From Polytrichum commune (lineage: Eukaryota > Streptophyta > Polytrichopsida > Polytrichales > Polytrichaceae): DNA of 64,000 bases. The notes beneath the pieces were generated by a model. The model was not told where the DNA came from and ran no database searches. It was given only the letters and a program-made list of their open reading frames with translations. Positions 12,741 to 22,869 of the stretch are shown piece after piece. Positions within the stretch are counted from its first letter, which is position 1; every line of letters starts with the position of its first letter. The position numbers and the translations under genes were made by a program. Location of the stretch: positions 40,456,440 through 40,520,439 of the forward strand of contig OX485807.1 in assembly GCA_950295325.1 (NCBI GenBank), written 5' to 3'.

Positions 12741-13022
12741 CCCGTCCCCGATCAGACCCCGGTGGACGAGCCCATGTTAGATGTTGAAGGCCCGCAAGGG
12801 CCTGGTGATACCTCTACTCCTAACCCAGTCGATGAACCAATGCATGATGCGCATGCGAAGGTTGGGTTGGGACAAAGGCTTGACAGTCAGCCTTTGCAGG
12901 AGCAGGTTGCGGCTGACGTCGTCGTCGGAGGTGGCGGTGATAGAGGTGGGGCAGCGCACGCGGTGACGGCATCCACGTCGTCAAGGCACGACCAAGGCGA
13001 GGTAATGCACTGACCCCACTCA

Positions 13023-13044
13023 GTTTGGGTCGGTCGACCCAAAC
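13023..13044. repeat. Intron 3 palindrome (copy A)
   Basis: A single palindrome with central GT, 22 bp after the donor GAG|GTAATG (13001/13002). With introns 1 and 2 this makes three introns in a row with palindromes just behind the donor. Copy B has it at 53261-53282. Confidence 0.9.
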
Positions 13045-14340
13045 TCCCTGGGTCTTTGTCTTCTTGCCTTGGTCGTGTCCCCTAGCTACCCTAAATTCAC
13101 GCACACGTCTCCCCCCCCCCCCGCCACTCGCGCCCTTCGCCACATCCCCCCGACCATTCGTTCGTCCACATACCCCCCGGCTTGCGACGAAGTCTTCATC
13201 ACGGCGGCCCGTCTCTTCAATTTTTGCTAGATGTAGAAGTAGGCTAGTTTGAACGCATCGTTCAACACGGCTCCCCCCAATCAAGATGTACATAGAGCAT
13301 TGTATACAATATAATCGCCATTTTTTACTCCTATATATATACTTGTATCCTGTGTTTGAATGTATGTTGTATGCTCTTGCCTCTCTTGTGTCCCTTGTTG
13401 CACCCCCTCCAAAATGAATCAAATGGTTTTGTGTTTGCACCGAGAACACTCGTTTCTTTAATGCTTCGTTTGGACATAGCATGACATAAGTCGCCCACCA
13501 TTTTCTCTCGATCGTATCCGCAGGGCTCGAAGCATAGCGTAGCGGCTCCCCGACGCTCTTCTCCAAGGAGCAGAGAGGGCAGCGCGGCGGCGCCCCCGAT
13601 TTTACCCGCCCTGCTCCCGCGGCCGAAGAAACGATTCCTGGTGTTAGACTTGAACGGGGTCCTCGTCCAATGCGTTCATTGCCCGAGGACCCCCACGGTG
13701 CCCTTTTGCAAGCCCGAGGACGCAAATTACGACGGCCCGCCCACGTTCATAAAGAGCAAGCTAGTTCACCTCCGCCCGTGGCTTCGGACCTTCCTCCAGC
13801 TGGCCCAACAACGATGGTGGGTGGTCGTTTGGAGCTCCATGACGGCCGAGAACACCAATGCCGTCGTGGAGTTCATCTTCAAGGGCATTGAGCCCCCCTG
13901 CATGGTCCTAGCACAGGAAGCCTGTAGAATATTGTACACACCGGACGGCAAAGTCGTCAAAAAACCAAACAACCCCGCTTCCCCCCAATATCTCAAGGTC
14001 TTGAAGCCCATTTTTTGGGACCAGCGGCCGTCCTTGATAGGCGTCCCCTACGACGTCCGTCCCACCCGCGAGAACACGCTCATGGTGGACGACAGCGCCG
14101 CAAAGAACATGTTGAACCCGACGGCCAACCTCATAGTTTGCCCTACCTGGACGGTCGAGAAGGTCCGGGACCGATTTTTGTTAGACCTTGGTAAATACCT
14201 CCAGGCGCTCTGCGGAAGCGGACTGCCCGTAAACAATTTTGTTAGGAACAATCCGATAGGCGAGAGATACTTGGATCCACGAGACCATTTGTACAGAGAG
14301 TTGTTATCTCACGCGAAATTTAACAAGCTCATTTGAGACA

Positions 14341-14402
14341 CTACGTGTGTTTGTATGTGTATGTATGTATGTATGTGTGTGTGTGTGTGTGCGCGCGCGC
14401 CC
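14341..14402. repeat. TG/TATG/CG microsatellite
   Basis: Run of TGTATG, then TG, then CG dinucleotides directly after the FCP1-like exon stop; the same microsatellite with different unit numbers is at 54574-54632 in copy B. Confidence 0.9.
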
Positions 14403-14503
14403 GTTCATTTTGTGTAATATATGCTTCATATGTATCTTGATTTTCACGCGCTCTAGCAAACCCTCCTCCCTTGGGTTTTGTTTCGTTTCCTTTTTTGCGC
14501 CAG

Positions 14504-15307
14504 CGTTTGGAGCCCTCGATTGACATCGTCAGCGAGTCAGACTTGGGGAGCTTCTTCTACGAGACCGTTTACGACGCCGCGTCGACCATTGACTACTCCA
14601 AGGAGCCTCTTGACGCCGGCGTCGTCGATAGCCCCCCACCCAAGCAAATCTTCCGGCGATCTGCGTCCCCGTCGCCGCTCAAGGGCATAAATCGCAAATG
14701 CGTCCGGACGTCCCCCTCTCGGCCCGGCGGCAGTAGTACACCTCAACGGCGGCTGCGGATGGACGCTCGGCCAACGAAGAGTGGAACCCTTCCTATTCCT
14801 TTGCGGGACGCATTGCCCCTCCTCGCCGACTCCGACGGGAACGCCCCCGGTGACAAGGTGAACCCCCCCCCCCCTTAAACATGGTTATCCGCGCATTACA
14901 ATCATCCAGCACTTAAAAAATGAACGTGTGACACGTTTGGGTCTTCCTCCCTAAACTAACACGTGTGTTCTTGCATTCACACGTTGCAGGTTGCTCCCAC
15001 CCGTAAACCTATGCGGTCTAGTGTGTCCGTCGAGTTGGAGCGTTTCTACTCCATGACCAGAAATGCAAGACAGTCCACTTCATTGTATTCGAATTCTTCG
15101 TCGTATAATTCGGGCGGCCGACGGAATCCAAAATGTGTTATAGAGGGCGGTCAACCCAAAAATGGCTATAGTCGCGGGGCGGAGATTTTTAGGAATGTTG
15201 AAGCAATGCGAGCAAAAGAAGCCGCAGCAAAAGAAAAAGAAGCAAAAACAAAAGAGGCAAAAGAAAAAAAGGCAAAAGAGATAGAGGCAGTCTCCGAGGC
15301 TAGATAG
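14504..15307 (+). CDS. Basic, low-complexity 3' exons of cargo locus, copy A
   Basis: Two open exons, 14504-14857 (acceptor GCGCCAG, donor AAG|GTGAAC) and 14990-15307 (acceptor TTGCAG), join in phase 0 and give about 223 residues ending at the TAG at 15305. The first is Ser/Pro/Arg-rich with acidic residues at the start; the second ends in an Ala/Lys/Glu repeat of the type KEAKTKEAKEK that would form a charged helix. No family recognised. They follow the FCP1-like exon by 167 bp. They could be a separate small gene or the 3' part of the same transcript if the TGA at 14334 is not the true end. That TGA is shared by both copies, and no phase-compatible donor was seen before it. The intron contains a degenerate palindrome (GTTTGGGTC...CTAAAC at about 14935). 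Confidence 0.5.
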
Positions 15308-15924
15308 GCCATAGTAGGCGTAGGGTTTTGGACCATAGGCAATATGATTTTGGGTTGCACTATCCAATGGATGTGTGGTGTTAGCATGCTATGCATTTTA
15401 CGTGCCATACTTTGTTTTTTTGTTTTTTTTTGCAATAATATAAGTGTCACATGATTTTGCCTTCAATATGGTCTAAGGTTTGGAGTGCCTTATTGTGTGC
15501 ATTAATATGAATGTTTTAAGATTTCCCCTTCAATAAGATCTATGGTTTGGAGTGCCCTACCTAAACCATACATTACAAGCTCTCATATTTTGTGTGCATT
15601 AATATGAATGTTTCAAGATTTTCGCTTCAATAAGATCTATGGTTTGGATTGCCCTACCTAAACCATATTCATACAAGCTCTCATATTTTGTGTGCATTAA
15701 TATGAATGTTTTAAGATGTCCCCTTCAATTTGGTCTAAGGTTTCGATTGCCCACCCTATACCATCACAAATATGAGTTATTAATGGGGTTCTTGGTCTAA
15801 ACACCCGCTTCAAAGTGTTCGCATCTTACAACTTTCACCAATATGTGTTCCATTTATCCTTGTTCTTATTTCTATGAATGTCTCAAAATGCCCAAAAAGT
15901 TTCAATTTAACGAATATAGTGTTT
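15308..15924. repeat. Right subterminal region and TIR of element A
   Basis: Contains about three tandem copies of a ~115-bp unit (TTAATATGAATGTTTTAAGAT, then TCAATAAGATCTATGGTTTGG, then CCTACCTAAACCAT, then AAGCTCTCATATTTTGTGTG) between about 15470 and 15760. Within each unit GGTTTGG...CCTAAACC looks like a decayed form of the GTTTGGGTCG palindrome. The last 28 bp (15896-15923) are the terminal inverted repeat, with one difference from element B. The same layout is at 55561-56176. Confidence 0.8.
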
Positions 15925-17126
15925 GGAATATTATTTTCTAAATTGTTCATGGAATAAAGAGGACACTTAAATGGGTTTCAGACAACACCTTGTGCAGTCA
16001 TAAAGTCCAAATGTATTGTTCAACTTATGTAATATACGATTTCATCCAACATTTATCTTTTTAAGTATCATATATTTAATAAACACCGCCCTACAAAAAA
16101 CCTCAAACCACGTGACCAAGAATGAACGCTTCAAACCCTAGATTAATCTCTCACAACACCTTACAAAAAAACAAAGAACATCATGAGAGTAATTGTGGCT
16201 GCCACAATAATCCAAGAATGAACGCAATGTAAGTAATTTAAATTGCCTCAAACATTCAGAGAATGAATGCAATGTGAACTAGAATGAAGTTGAATATAGC
16301 ACCTCAAAAACTTTAATTAATTGGGCCAACAATGCCTCTCTCCAAATTAAACCTCACCAACCTCACAATAAATGGATCCTCACTCCCCACTATGTCAATT
16401 CAAGACACAAGGAGAAGAAGCCCTACACAACTTGAAGATGCCATGCCTATTTGACAAAGGAAGCCGTGCAAAATGACAATGGCAAACTAGCTCAACATGC
16501 TTCTAACCCTAAAAGACCTTTTTTTCTCTTGATTCATCCATAATGAACCAAAGTCTATCCGTAGTAAACCAAATTTCATCTACAGTGATTGAAATTTCAT
16601 TCATATTTCCAACAAACCCCCACTATTCTTTTAACATTACTTGACTTACCCTCTAAACATACTCAACTTACAAAAAAGAAATTATTCGATCCAATTTTTG
16701 TTAGGCTATAGTACAAAAAAATCAAAAGTAAATTAACACAAATGTCAAGTAAACAAGATGACAAGTTTTTGTGATTTGATTTTGACCCCAAGTAATTAGC
16801 AAGGGTAAAGGCATCCTACCGGCACCTGCAACATAATTGCACATATCAATGTACATATCACTGAAGGTAACATACTATCTGCCTCACCAATGAAGTACAC
16901 TATTTATGGTATCTAGTGTCACTGAATATTTGGAGTTATGCAATGCTATAGTTTTTTTATTTATTGATAATATAAATTTATACCAAGTAAAGATGCTCAT
17001 GTTTTATAATGTGCAAACAACCAATTTCACTTTTGTGGTACAAATTGACATCTATAGTAAATAAGTATAGCATTGTGTTATCCAAATAGTAAGAGACACT
17101 AAATGCCATAAATGATCACTAGAAAT
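15925..17126. other. Flank of element A, no gene seen
   Basis: AT-rich intergenic DNA with no coding signal, palindrome or obvious terminal repeat. It starts directly at the element A right end. Confidence 0.6.
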
Positions 17127-17313
17127 AACTTGTCCATTACAACTATCTATTGTGAGGTGTCCACTATGACTCATGGCAATGAAATGCATCAAAACATCAT
17201 TTTGATTTTTGGTTGCGGATTTTGGACAATTGACAACCATTGATTTTTTAATGCATTTTCTCGCCATGAGTCACAATGGGCAAGTCGACATGGACGGTTG
17301 TAATGGACAAGTT
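17127..17313. mobile_element. Foldback miniature element
   Basis: Perfect 17-bp terminal inverted repeats, AACTTGTCCATTACAAC at 17127-17143 and its reverse complement at 17297-17313. A second inner pair follows (GACTCATGGC with ATGCAT on the left, ATGCAT with GCCATGAGTC on the right). The 187-bp unit would fold nearly end to end. No coding capacity. I could not define a target duplication, so superfamily is open. Confidence 0.75.
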
Positions 17314-17847
17314 TTCGTCTCATGGGTGTATTGAATGCAACAACTCTGTCAGTATTGTAAAAAGTTCGCTTGATGATGTCCAGGCAAGAATAAGCTTAGT
17401 ACGTAGGCTGAAGAAGTTGAGCACAGATGCATAATTGCAGAGTTCAATAACTTCTACATTTCCAAGTTTTTAATCATCATGCTCTAAATGTATTGTGGGA
17501 CATCCACAAAAGTACATAAAACCCATAACCAACATGGAACCTGAAACGGGCACTATGTACCACAGTCATAGATTTGGAGGCTATGGAATGTATGACAGTG
17601 GAACTTAGTGTTGGTTTTGTGAATCCTTACCCTGCTGCAATTCAACTAATTCCATCTTGCTCACATTGTGCTGCTGCACTTATCTGTTTCTCAGCCTCCT
17701 AGCCTCCTGAGAGGCTGAATACCATAGAGGGCACTTTATTTCATCAATATTAGTGCAGGATTGTAATTTTCACAAGGGATTCAATAGGTTCATTAGGGTC
17801 TGAACCAATGTAAGAATGACGCATGGCAAGGGTTGAGAGGAAACTAA
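17314..17847. other. Intergenic, nothing seen
   Basis: No open frame, tandem repeat or terminal repeat that I can support between the foldback element and the Tourist-like element. Confidence 0.5.
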
Positions 17848-18988
17848 GGGCCGGTTTACACCATGGACCATGAAGCTTGACCATGGTCCGACTTCTTAAA
17901 AAATGAAAATTTAAAAGCCTTGGGTCCCTTACTAGGTGTAATCCAAATGTGGACCAAGAGGAATGACCATGGACCAAAAAGTGGAGGTGTTGATTTTTTT
18001 AGTGTATGTACAAAAATGGCAATTTTGAAGAAAATGAATCAACTTTGATCATTCCTCGTCCATCTCGCCTCAATTAGCAATAAGGTGATGCACATCAAAA
18101 TTCTTCTTCTTCTTCTTCTTCTTCTGTGTTGCTCGCTTTCTCTTCTTCTCAGGTTCATATTTTGTTGTTGTTGCCGCTGAAACTGTTGTTTCTTCGAATT
18201 CTTAGAAGATGTCAATTCCAAGATGCGTCCCCATTTGTCAACCTTGCAAGAAATTAAACACTAGTGTAATTGGTAGAGGGCGAAATGCACTAGAAGGAGT
18301 GGAGAACAAATTAAGAACATCTAATATTGTAGAAATCGACAATTGATTTCTCCTGAAAATTGGAGTTACCATTTTTTGTAGAATACTCTCCTTGTGACTC
18401 TATACGTGACTCCTTGCCAAAAAAACACACACATACACTACTGCACAAATTATGTCACAACATGTTTATAAGAGAAATGAGGGTTTGCTGAATACAACAA
18501 CTATATATATTGGTTTTAGGTAATTCAACATTATATTGGTTTAATGTTTTACTAATTTAATGTAATTTAACTTTTTATTGGTTTTAATTAATTTAACATT
18601 TTACTAGTTTTTGAGGTTTAATCATTTTACTGGATTTTGAATTATAACCGGTTTTTTAAAATATACTATTATTCTATAATAAAAGGGAGCCATCATATCA
18701 TCTACAACCCTCAAAAAATTATTTATAGAAAAATATTAAAACAACATTTTTTTGCCATGGGCCCTTGACTTTTCCTACCAAACCACCTCTCTCACTGCAA
18801 AATCTCGTGGATCATGTCGGTGGATTAATTAGGCCTTAAAATATGTCTTTTGGGGACCTCAATCTCCATGGTCATTCTGCTATTTTTCCTTGGTGTAAAC
18901 CGAAGTGGTCCAGGGATGAGATCAACAATCAATCAACGCTCTTACAACGCCGTGGGATGATTTCTTGTTTCATGGTGTAAACCGGCCC
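17848..18988. mobile_element. PIF/Harbinger (Tourist-like) non-autonomous element
   Basis: Terminal inverted repeat GGGCCGGTTTACACCATG at 17848-17865 and its exact reverse complement at 18971-18988, flanked by the direct duplication TAA at 17845-17847 and 18989-18991. A GGGCC-type end with a TWA duplication is the hallmark of PIF/Harbinger and Tourist elements. The 1141-bp interior has no transposase, so it needs a transposase in trans. It includes a TTC microsatellite near 18100-18126 and AT-rich tracts with repeated TTTTA(C/T)TGGTTTT. Confidence 0.9.
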
Positions 18989-18991
18989 TAA

Positions 18992-20460
18992 TTCATTTCA
19001 TCAAGATAGACAGCCTTCTATGGTATTCTTTATTTTGGCAACTGCTCCAACACATCCTTGTGGGGCAGCATTTCAGTACTCAACACTGGCCAAAAGGATG
19101 GCGAAGAATTAATTTCAAAACAATCCAGGAACATCCCAACAACCTAAAGAGCTTTAGACTTTGGACACTGGCGGAACATGCACATCCAACTGACGTACTA
19201 CCTATTTTCCACCTTCACCATAGTCCCAGTAATTTGCTCTGTACTAGCAACTGACATCTTGGAAAATTCACAAAAAACAAACCAGTAACGGATTGGTAGT
19301 TGTGGGATTTGAGATTCTATGAATCTGGAAGAGTGACAGTTAGGTCAGGACCATGATCTGTTTAGAAGCTAATTGTGTTCTAATCTCCATTTGGCAAGGA
19401 TGATCTTGCTTTGAGTCTTAATTCATCACCATGTTGAGATCACAGATTGTATGCACATGGGTACTAGCAAGCTTGGGAGCTTCAATAACCCAATTACCAG
19501 GATAGTTGGCAGCTTCTGAGTCTTCCCATCAGGCTTTCAATATCCCACATCTGCATACACATTCATAAGCACATTCTATAAATGAACCTCGTAAACGCAC
19601 ATCTACCAGTCCTTTCATTAGCAGGCTCATAATAGCTTGAATTTTGAAGGTCCTATGAGTGAGTTTGATGCTGGGACCATAAATACCATGAGACAAAGAA
19701 AAACGCAAATTGCTTCACCAATGTGCAGCATACCAGAATGAAAGACCAACATATGACTGAACAGAGCTACATATTTGTTAACTCATTTCAGGAATTAGAT
19801 TTTGTGGGTACTGGAGGTGCGTAATGAACAACCACAGCAAAGAAATACATTAGATCCAGAAGCCGCCTAGATGCTCAACACAACCATCAATTTTCAATTA
19901 TTGTTTACAAACTGAACAATCGACCATGGATATGGCAAACTATGGAAAAAATACATCGCAAGGCTATAACAAGAGCTAACAAAGAGTATTGACAGAGAGT
20001 ATAATCAAAATTTGTTCTTGTATGCTTCTATAGATTCTTTGGAGCCAATTCAGAGGAGCACATCCAAAATTTGGGCTATAATCTGGCAAAACAATACAAT
20101 CCATACTCTTGCCAGCTCCACATGATATCAAACATGATGATTACATATCAAATTTATTCGAGGAGTTACTAACCTCATCAGAGTGCTAAATTTGTGGGTG
20201 CTAAGGTATGTTGTCCATTATCTCTGCTTCCCAAGAAAATTAGTTGAAAATTTTATTTTGTCAGGTTTCTAGAGCTCTTTAAAACATAATTCCTAAATCC
20301 AATGGCAATTCTACACCCCCACATTTTCATATCCGTAACTATTAAATTCTATGTCCAAACCAAAAGTTTAATGGATTTTTAGAAAGCTATAAACATGATA
20401 CAAATATTCCTAAAATATTAAAATAAAAAATAAAATTGCCACATTTTCACAAGCATTCAA
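18992..20460. other. Intergenic; part resembles the pectinesterase 3' flank
   Basis: No gene. From about 19600 to 20200 scattered collinear blocks match 60330-60800: GGTCCTATGAGTGAGTTTGAT against GGTCCTACGAGTGAGTTTGAT, then a GAGACA...AAAAA block and a later CCAGCTCCA block. The match looks like an old duplication of the DNA downstream of the pectinesterase gene, but no pectinesterase coding remnant accompanies it. Confidence 0.4.
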
Positions 20461-20650
20461 AACACAACTTTCTCATAACAACTCCAGAAAATGTTTTACT
20501 GTCTTCTTTTTGCTCTATTATTCCAATGGTGTATAGCGCAATTTTTTTGGAGTTATTATGAGATAGTTGTGTCTTTTAGAGTGAACACAACTTTCTCATA
20601 ACAACTCCAGAAAAAATGCACTATACACCATTGGAATAATAGAGCAAAAA
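20461..20650. repeat. Long hairpin (inverted repeat) with a partial third copy
   Basis: About 66 bp at 20507-20573 is repeated inverted at 20584-20649 with roughly five mismatches and a ~10-nt loop. A further direct copy of 30 bp (ACACAACTTTCTCATAACAA onward) lies at 20462-20491. No target duplication was identified. Probably the remains of a foldback element or two inverted insertions. Confidence 0.8.
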
Positions 20651-22869
20651 TAATATAGTAAAAAAATTTCATTAAGATTCCAAGTATACAAAATAAGTGG
20701 TTCTTCCTCAAAGATGCGGAAAAAAACTCAAAACAATGAAAAACATGGGAGAGAGAATAGCCTTGGGAGAGGAAGACCCTCCCCACCCCTTATCCAACAA
20801 CAAGGGGGAACACATGAGCCCATGTTTTGCCTAATGGGCACCCTTAAACAATTGGATGATCCACATTACTCCCCCTTATCTTTAATCATTCATATTATTC
20901 GATCATAAAACCACAAGGTTCAAGAAAAGTGAAATAATCTTCTCTTTCTTTTCAACAACTACTAAATTCAAATCAAATCAAAACTTACTTTATTAAGATT
21001 AGATCTTCAAATGCAACAAAGTAGACAATAAAACCTCTTAGATGTCATAATTTTAATCACGACCTTCTCCTTACCTTCTCTATTACTTTCCTTTCTACAC
21101 AACTCAATAAAAACAAATCTAAATAACAATACCATATGCTTTCTACATCGTGTAAGAGTTTTGCCTCACAACATTGCAAGATGATTGTAGTTGAAAATAA
21201 AGTTAAGTCCATTCGTTTGAGTAAGTAGGAGCATGCACTCAAGATTAGCCTTCACTTGAAATATGCCCCAGTTAAGAGACCTAGAGTTGTTGCCAAATCC
21301 CAATAATATTCCAGAATCAAGCATCGCCACGAAGAAATTGTTGCACTGAAAGCGTAGATTGAGCCAGTCTTGTTCAGAAGAGGGTTAAAAGATAACACAA
21401 TTTGTCTCTCCATAGAAGCCATCGAGTTGTATGAGCAAAACATTGCAAAGTTAGAGGATACATTTAAGATGTGTTCAGTGAATAAAGATGAGATCTCCAC
21501 AAGGGTTCTTTCTTTACTGAGCGTGTTACTCTCAATGAGAGTCCAAAGCTACCACATAGCAGTCAATTTGGACGAACGAACCCATACACTCGTTCCGTGT
21601 TGGACGCCTAAACCTTTGCATCCAAGAAACCATGGTTGTTTCTCCCCAGCCCATGGCAGCCTGGTTGGTGTTTCCTTCTTTTCCCTCCCTCTGCAAGGTA
21701 GTCCGCATCTGTTCGATGTTGTAATGCACACCCTTAATGCATGTCCTGTTTGTTCGTTGTGGTATTCTTGATGGATTGCTCTTCATTGGCTTTGCGGGCA
21801 TACGGAACACCCATTTTGCTCGTACGAGCACTCACAGAAGTCATCCGTGTCTCTTCTTCCTGATTGCAAGAAGTCTTTTGATCCTAAAACAGTTGCTGCA
21901 ATAGGCATTCCTCCTTTGGCGATTATTGTGGCCCAGTCAAAACCAGTGGCTTCATTCATTCCAAGCAATTTAGAGTTCGGTGCACCGAACTCGACTTGTC
22001 CAGGTACGATTGGGTCCAGGGACATGAGACCATTCACAAGTTTCACTAAATGTCATAATTGGATCAACTCTGGCTGTTGGGAAAAATGAAGTCATCCAAA
22101 ATATTTGTCCAATCAGGGTCCGGGGAGGTTTTTGAGCATAATCGATTGAGACCCTAATGTTTCCAAGTCCAAGTGGTTACATGTTGACATCTTTCAGTTT
22201 TTCTTTACTGATTTGGAGTATATTCTCTAAACTCCTCTAAAATTATCCGTAATTTTGCTGAAGTCTTGAACTTCAACTGGCTACTTCTCACACTCAACCG
22301 GTTCATTTGTAACTAGCGATCGGTTCTCCTTGTTCATTGTGTCCGATTCCATTATTGTTGTGTGTATGGCTCCGGGCTTAGCAGGGTGGAGTCAAGTCTC
22401 AGGAGTCTGGGATTAGTAGGGTGAAGCCAAGGGTCAGGAGTCCGGGCTAAGTGTAGTCCCTATAAGGAATCTTTGAAATTGGCGGAATCGGGTTAGAGCT
22501 CGTTGCCTGGCTAATAGGTTCACAACAATTATGGAATTTCCTTGCACGATTAGAATCCCAATGCGGGTGCTCCAAAGTCCAGAACGGAGTCTTAGGGGGT
22601 TGGAAATCCGAAATGCCGGATTGCATCTCTTTCTCGAATCTTCTGATCCTTCTCACGGAACATTGTAGACTCTGCGGGTCTTATTGGTTGTGCATGGCTT
22701 GGTGTCCGGACCTATCATGTCCGGGTGTTCGGATGCAAGTCCTTGGATGTGCGGACGTATGGATTCAAGCAGGAGGATGTTCGCGTTCCAGTTTAGGGTC
22801 GTGGAAAGTCCGGGTTTCTGGGTTGAAGTCTTAACATTTTGTTGTATCACCCCGTTTTGTTTATCAGGA
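20651..22869. other. Intergenic and upstream region of the RING-like gene
   Basis: No supported gene. An open frame at 21370-21771 has plausible helical composition for its first 50 residues but no recognised family, no clear splice context and poor composition afterwards. A perfect 20-bp palindrome GAGTTCGGTGCACCGAACTC is at 21973-21992. At 22117-22340 is a diverged copy of sequence also found inside element B at 36720-36930. A short tandem motif (TCAGGAGTC(T/C)GGG(A/C)TTAG) lies at 22395-22450. Confidence 0.45.
22117..22340. repeat. Diverged repeat shared with element B interior
   Basis: Collinear with 36720-36930: GGTTACATGTTGACATC against AGTTACATGTTCACATC, GAGTATATTCTCTAAACTCC against GAGGTATATTCTATAAATTCC, GTCTTGAACTTC(A/G)AC in both, and CAACCGGTTCATTTGTA in both. 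In both places the repeat lies several hundred bases to 1 kb upstream of a gene start. It may be a repeat insertion or a promoter captured by the element. Confidence 0.65.

Larger units (their letters stand above)
8174..14336 (+). pseudogene. ParB/DGQHR-like - methyltransferase-like - FCP1 phosphatase fusion, cargo gene copy A
   Basis: Four coding exons, all joining in phase 0: 8174-9524, 9956-11287, 11529-13001 and 13524-14336, predicting about 1655 residues. Exon 1 has a DGQHR/ParB-like signature IDGQHSVEAS near residue 353, followed by a conserved stretch with FNMGNKKRAYQ. Exon 2 resembles permuted DNA N6/N4 methyltransferases: a degenerate DPPW position (DFRNIPG, about residue 713), a WLWIVEDRRAEQ stretch, and motif I-like GDFIFNVFGGSK (about 878). 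The AdoMet-site pattern appears to continue across intron 2 into exon 3 (YSYVEDTD). Exon 3 then gives an acidic tract, a coiled coil (about 1115-1160) and a proline-rich region. Exon 4 is an FCP1/HAD-type phosphatase: DLNGVL (motif I with Asn for the second Asp, about 1426), WSSMTAEN and VDDSAAKN. Broken by a 1-bp insertion near 9070, TAG at 10262, TGA at 11691 and TGA at 11871 (shared with copy B). GC-rich, unlike its surroundings. Domain assignments are by eye. Confidence 0.75.
1..15924. mobile_element. Giant TIR element A (left end outside window)
   Basis: Second copy of the giant element that is complete at 30959-56176. Its right end matches that of element B: the last ~28 bp read inward as AACACTATATTCG and onward with a single C/T difference. 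The shared part from about 8.0 kb to 15924 is closely similar to 47.5-56.18 kb, including every exon of the cargo gene and the palindrome-filled introns. The left end is not in the window, because the palindrome array already runs at base 1. The 841-6540 part has no clear counterpart in B and may hold further insertions. The base after the end is GGA at 15925-15927, a candidate 3-bp target duplication that cannot be tested without the other end. The boundary on the right is firm; membership of 841-6540 is inferred from its position between two palindrome-bearing blocks. Confidence 0.8.

Noticed and set aside
21370-21771. 133-codon open frame as a gene
   Set aside because: No recognised family, no supporting splice structure, and composition changes to non-coding after about 50 codons.
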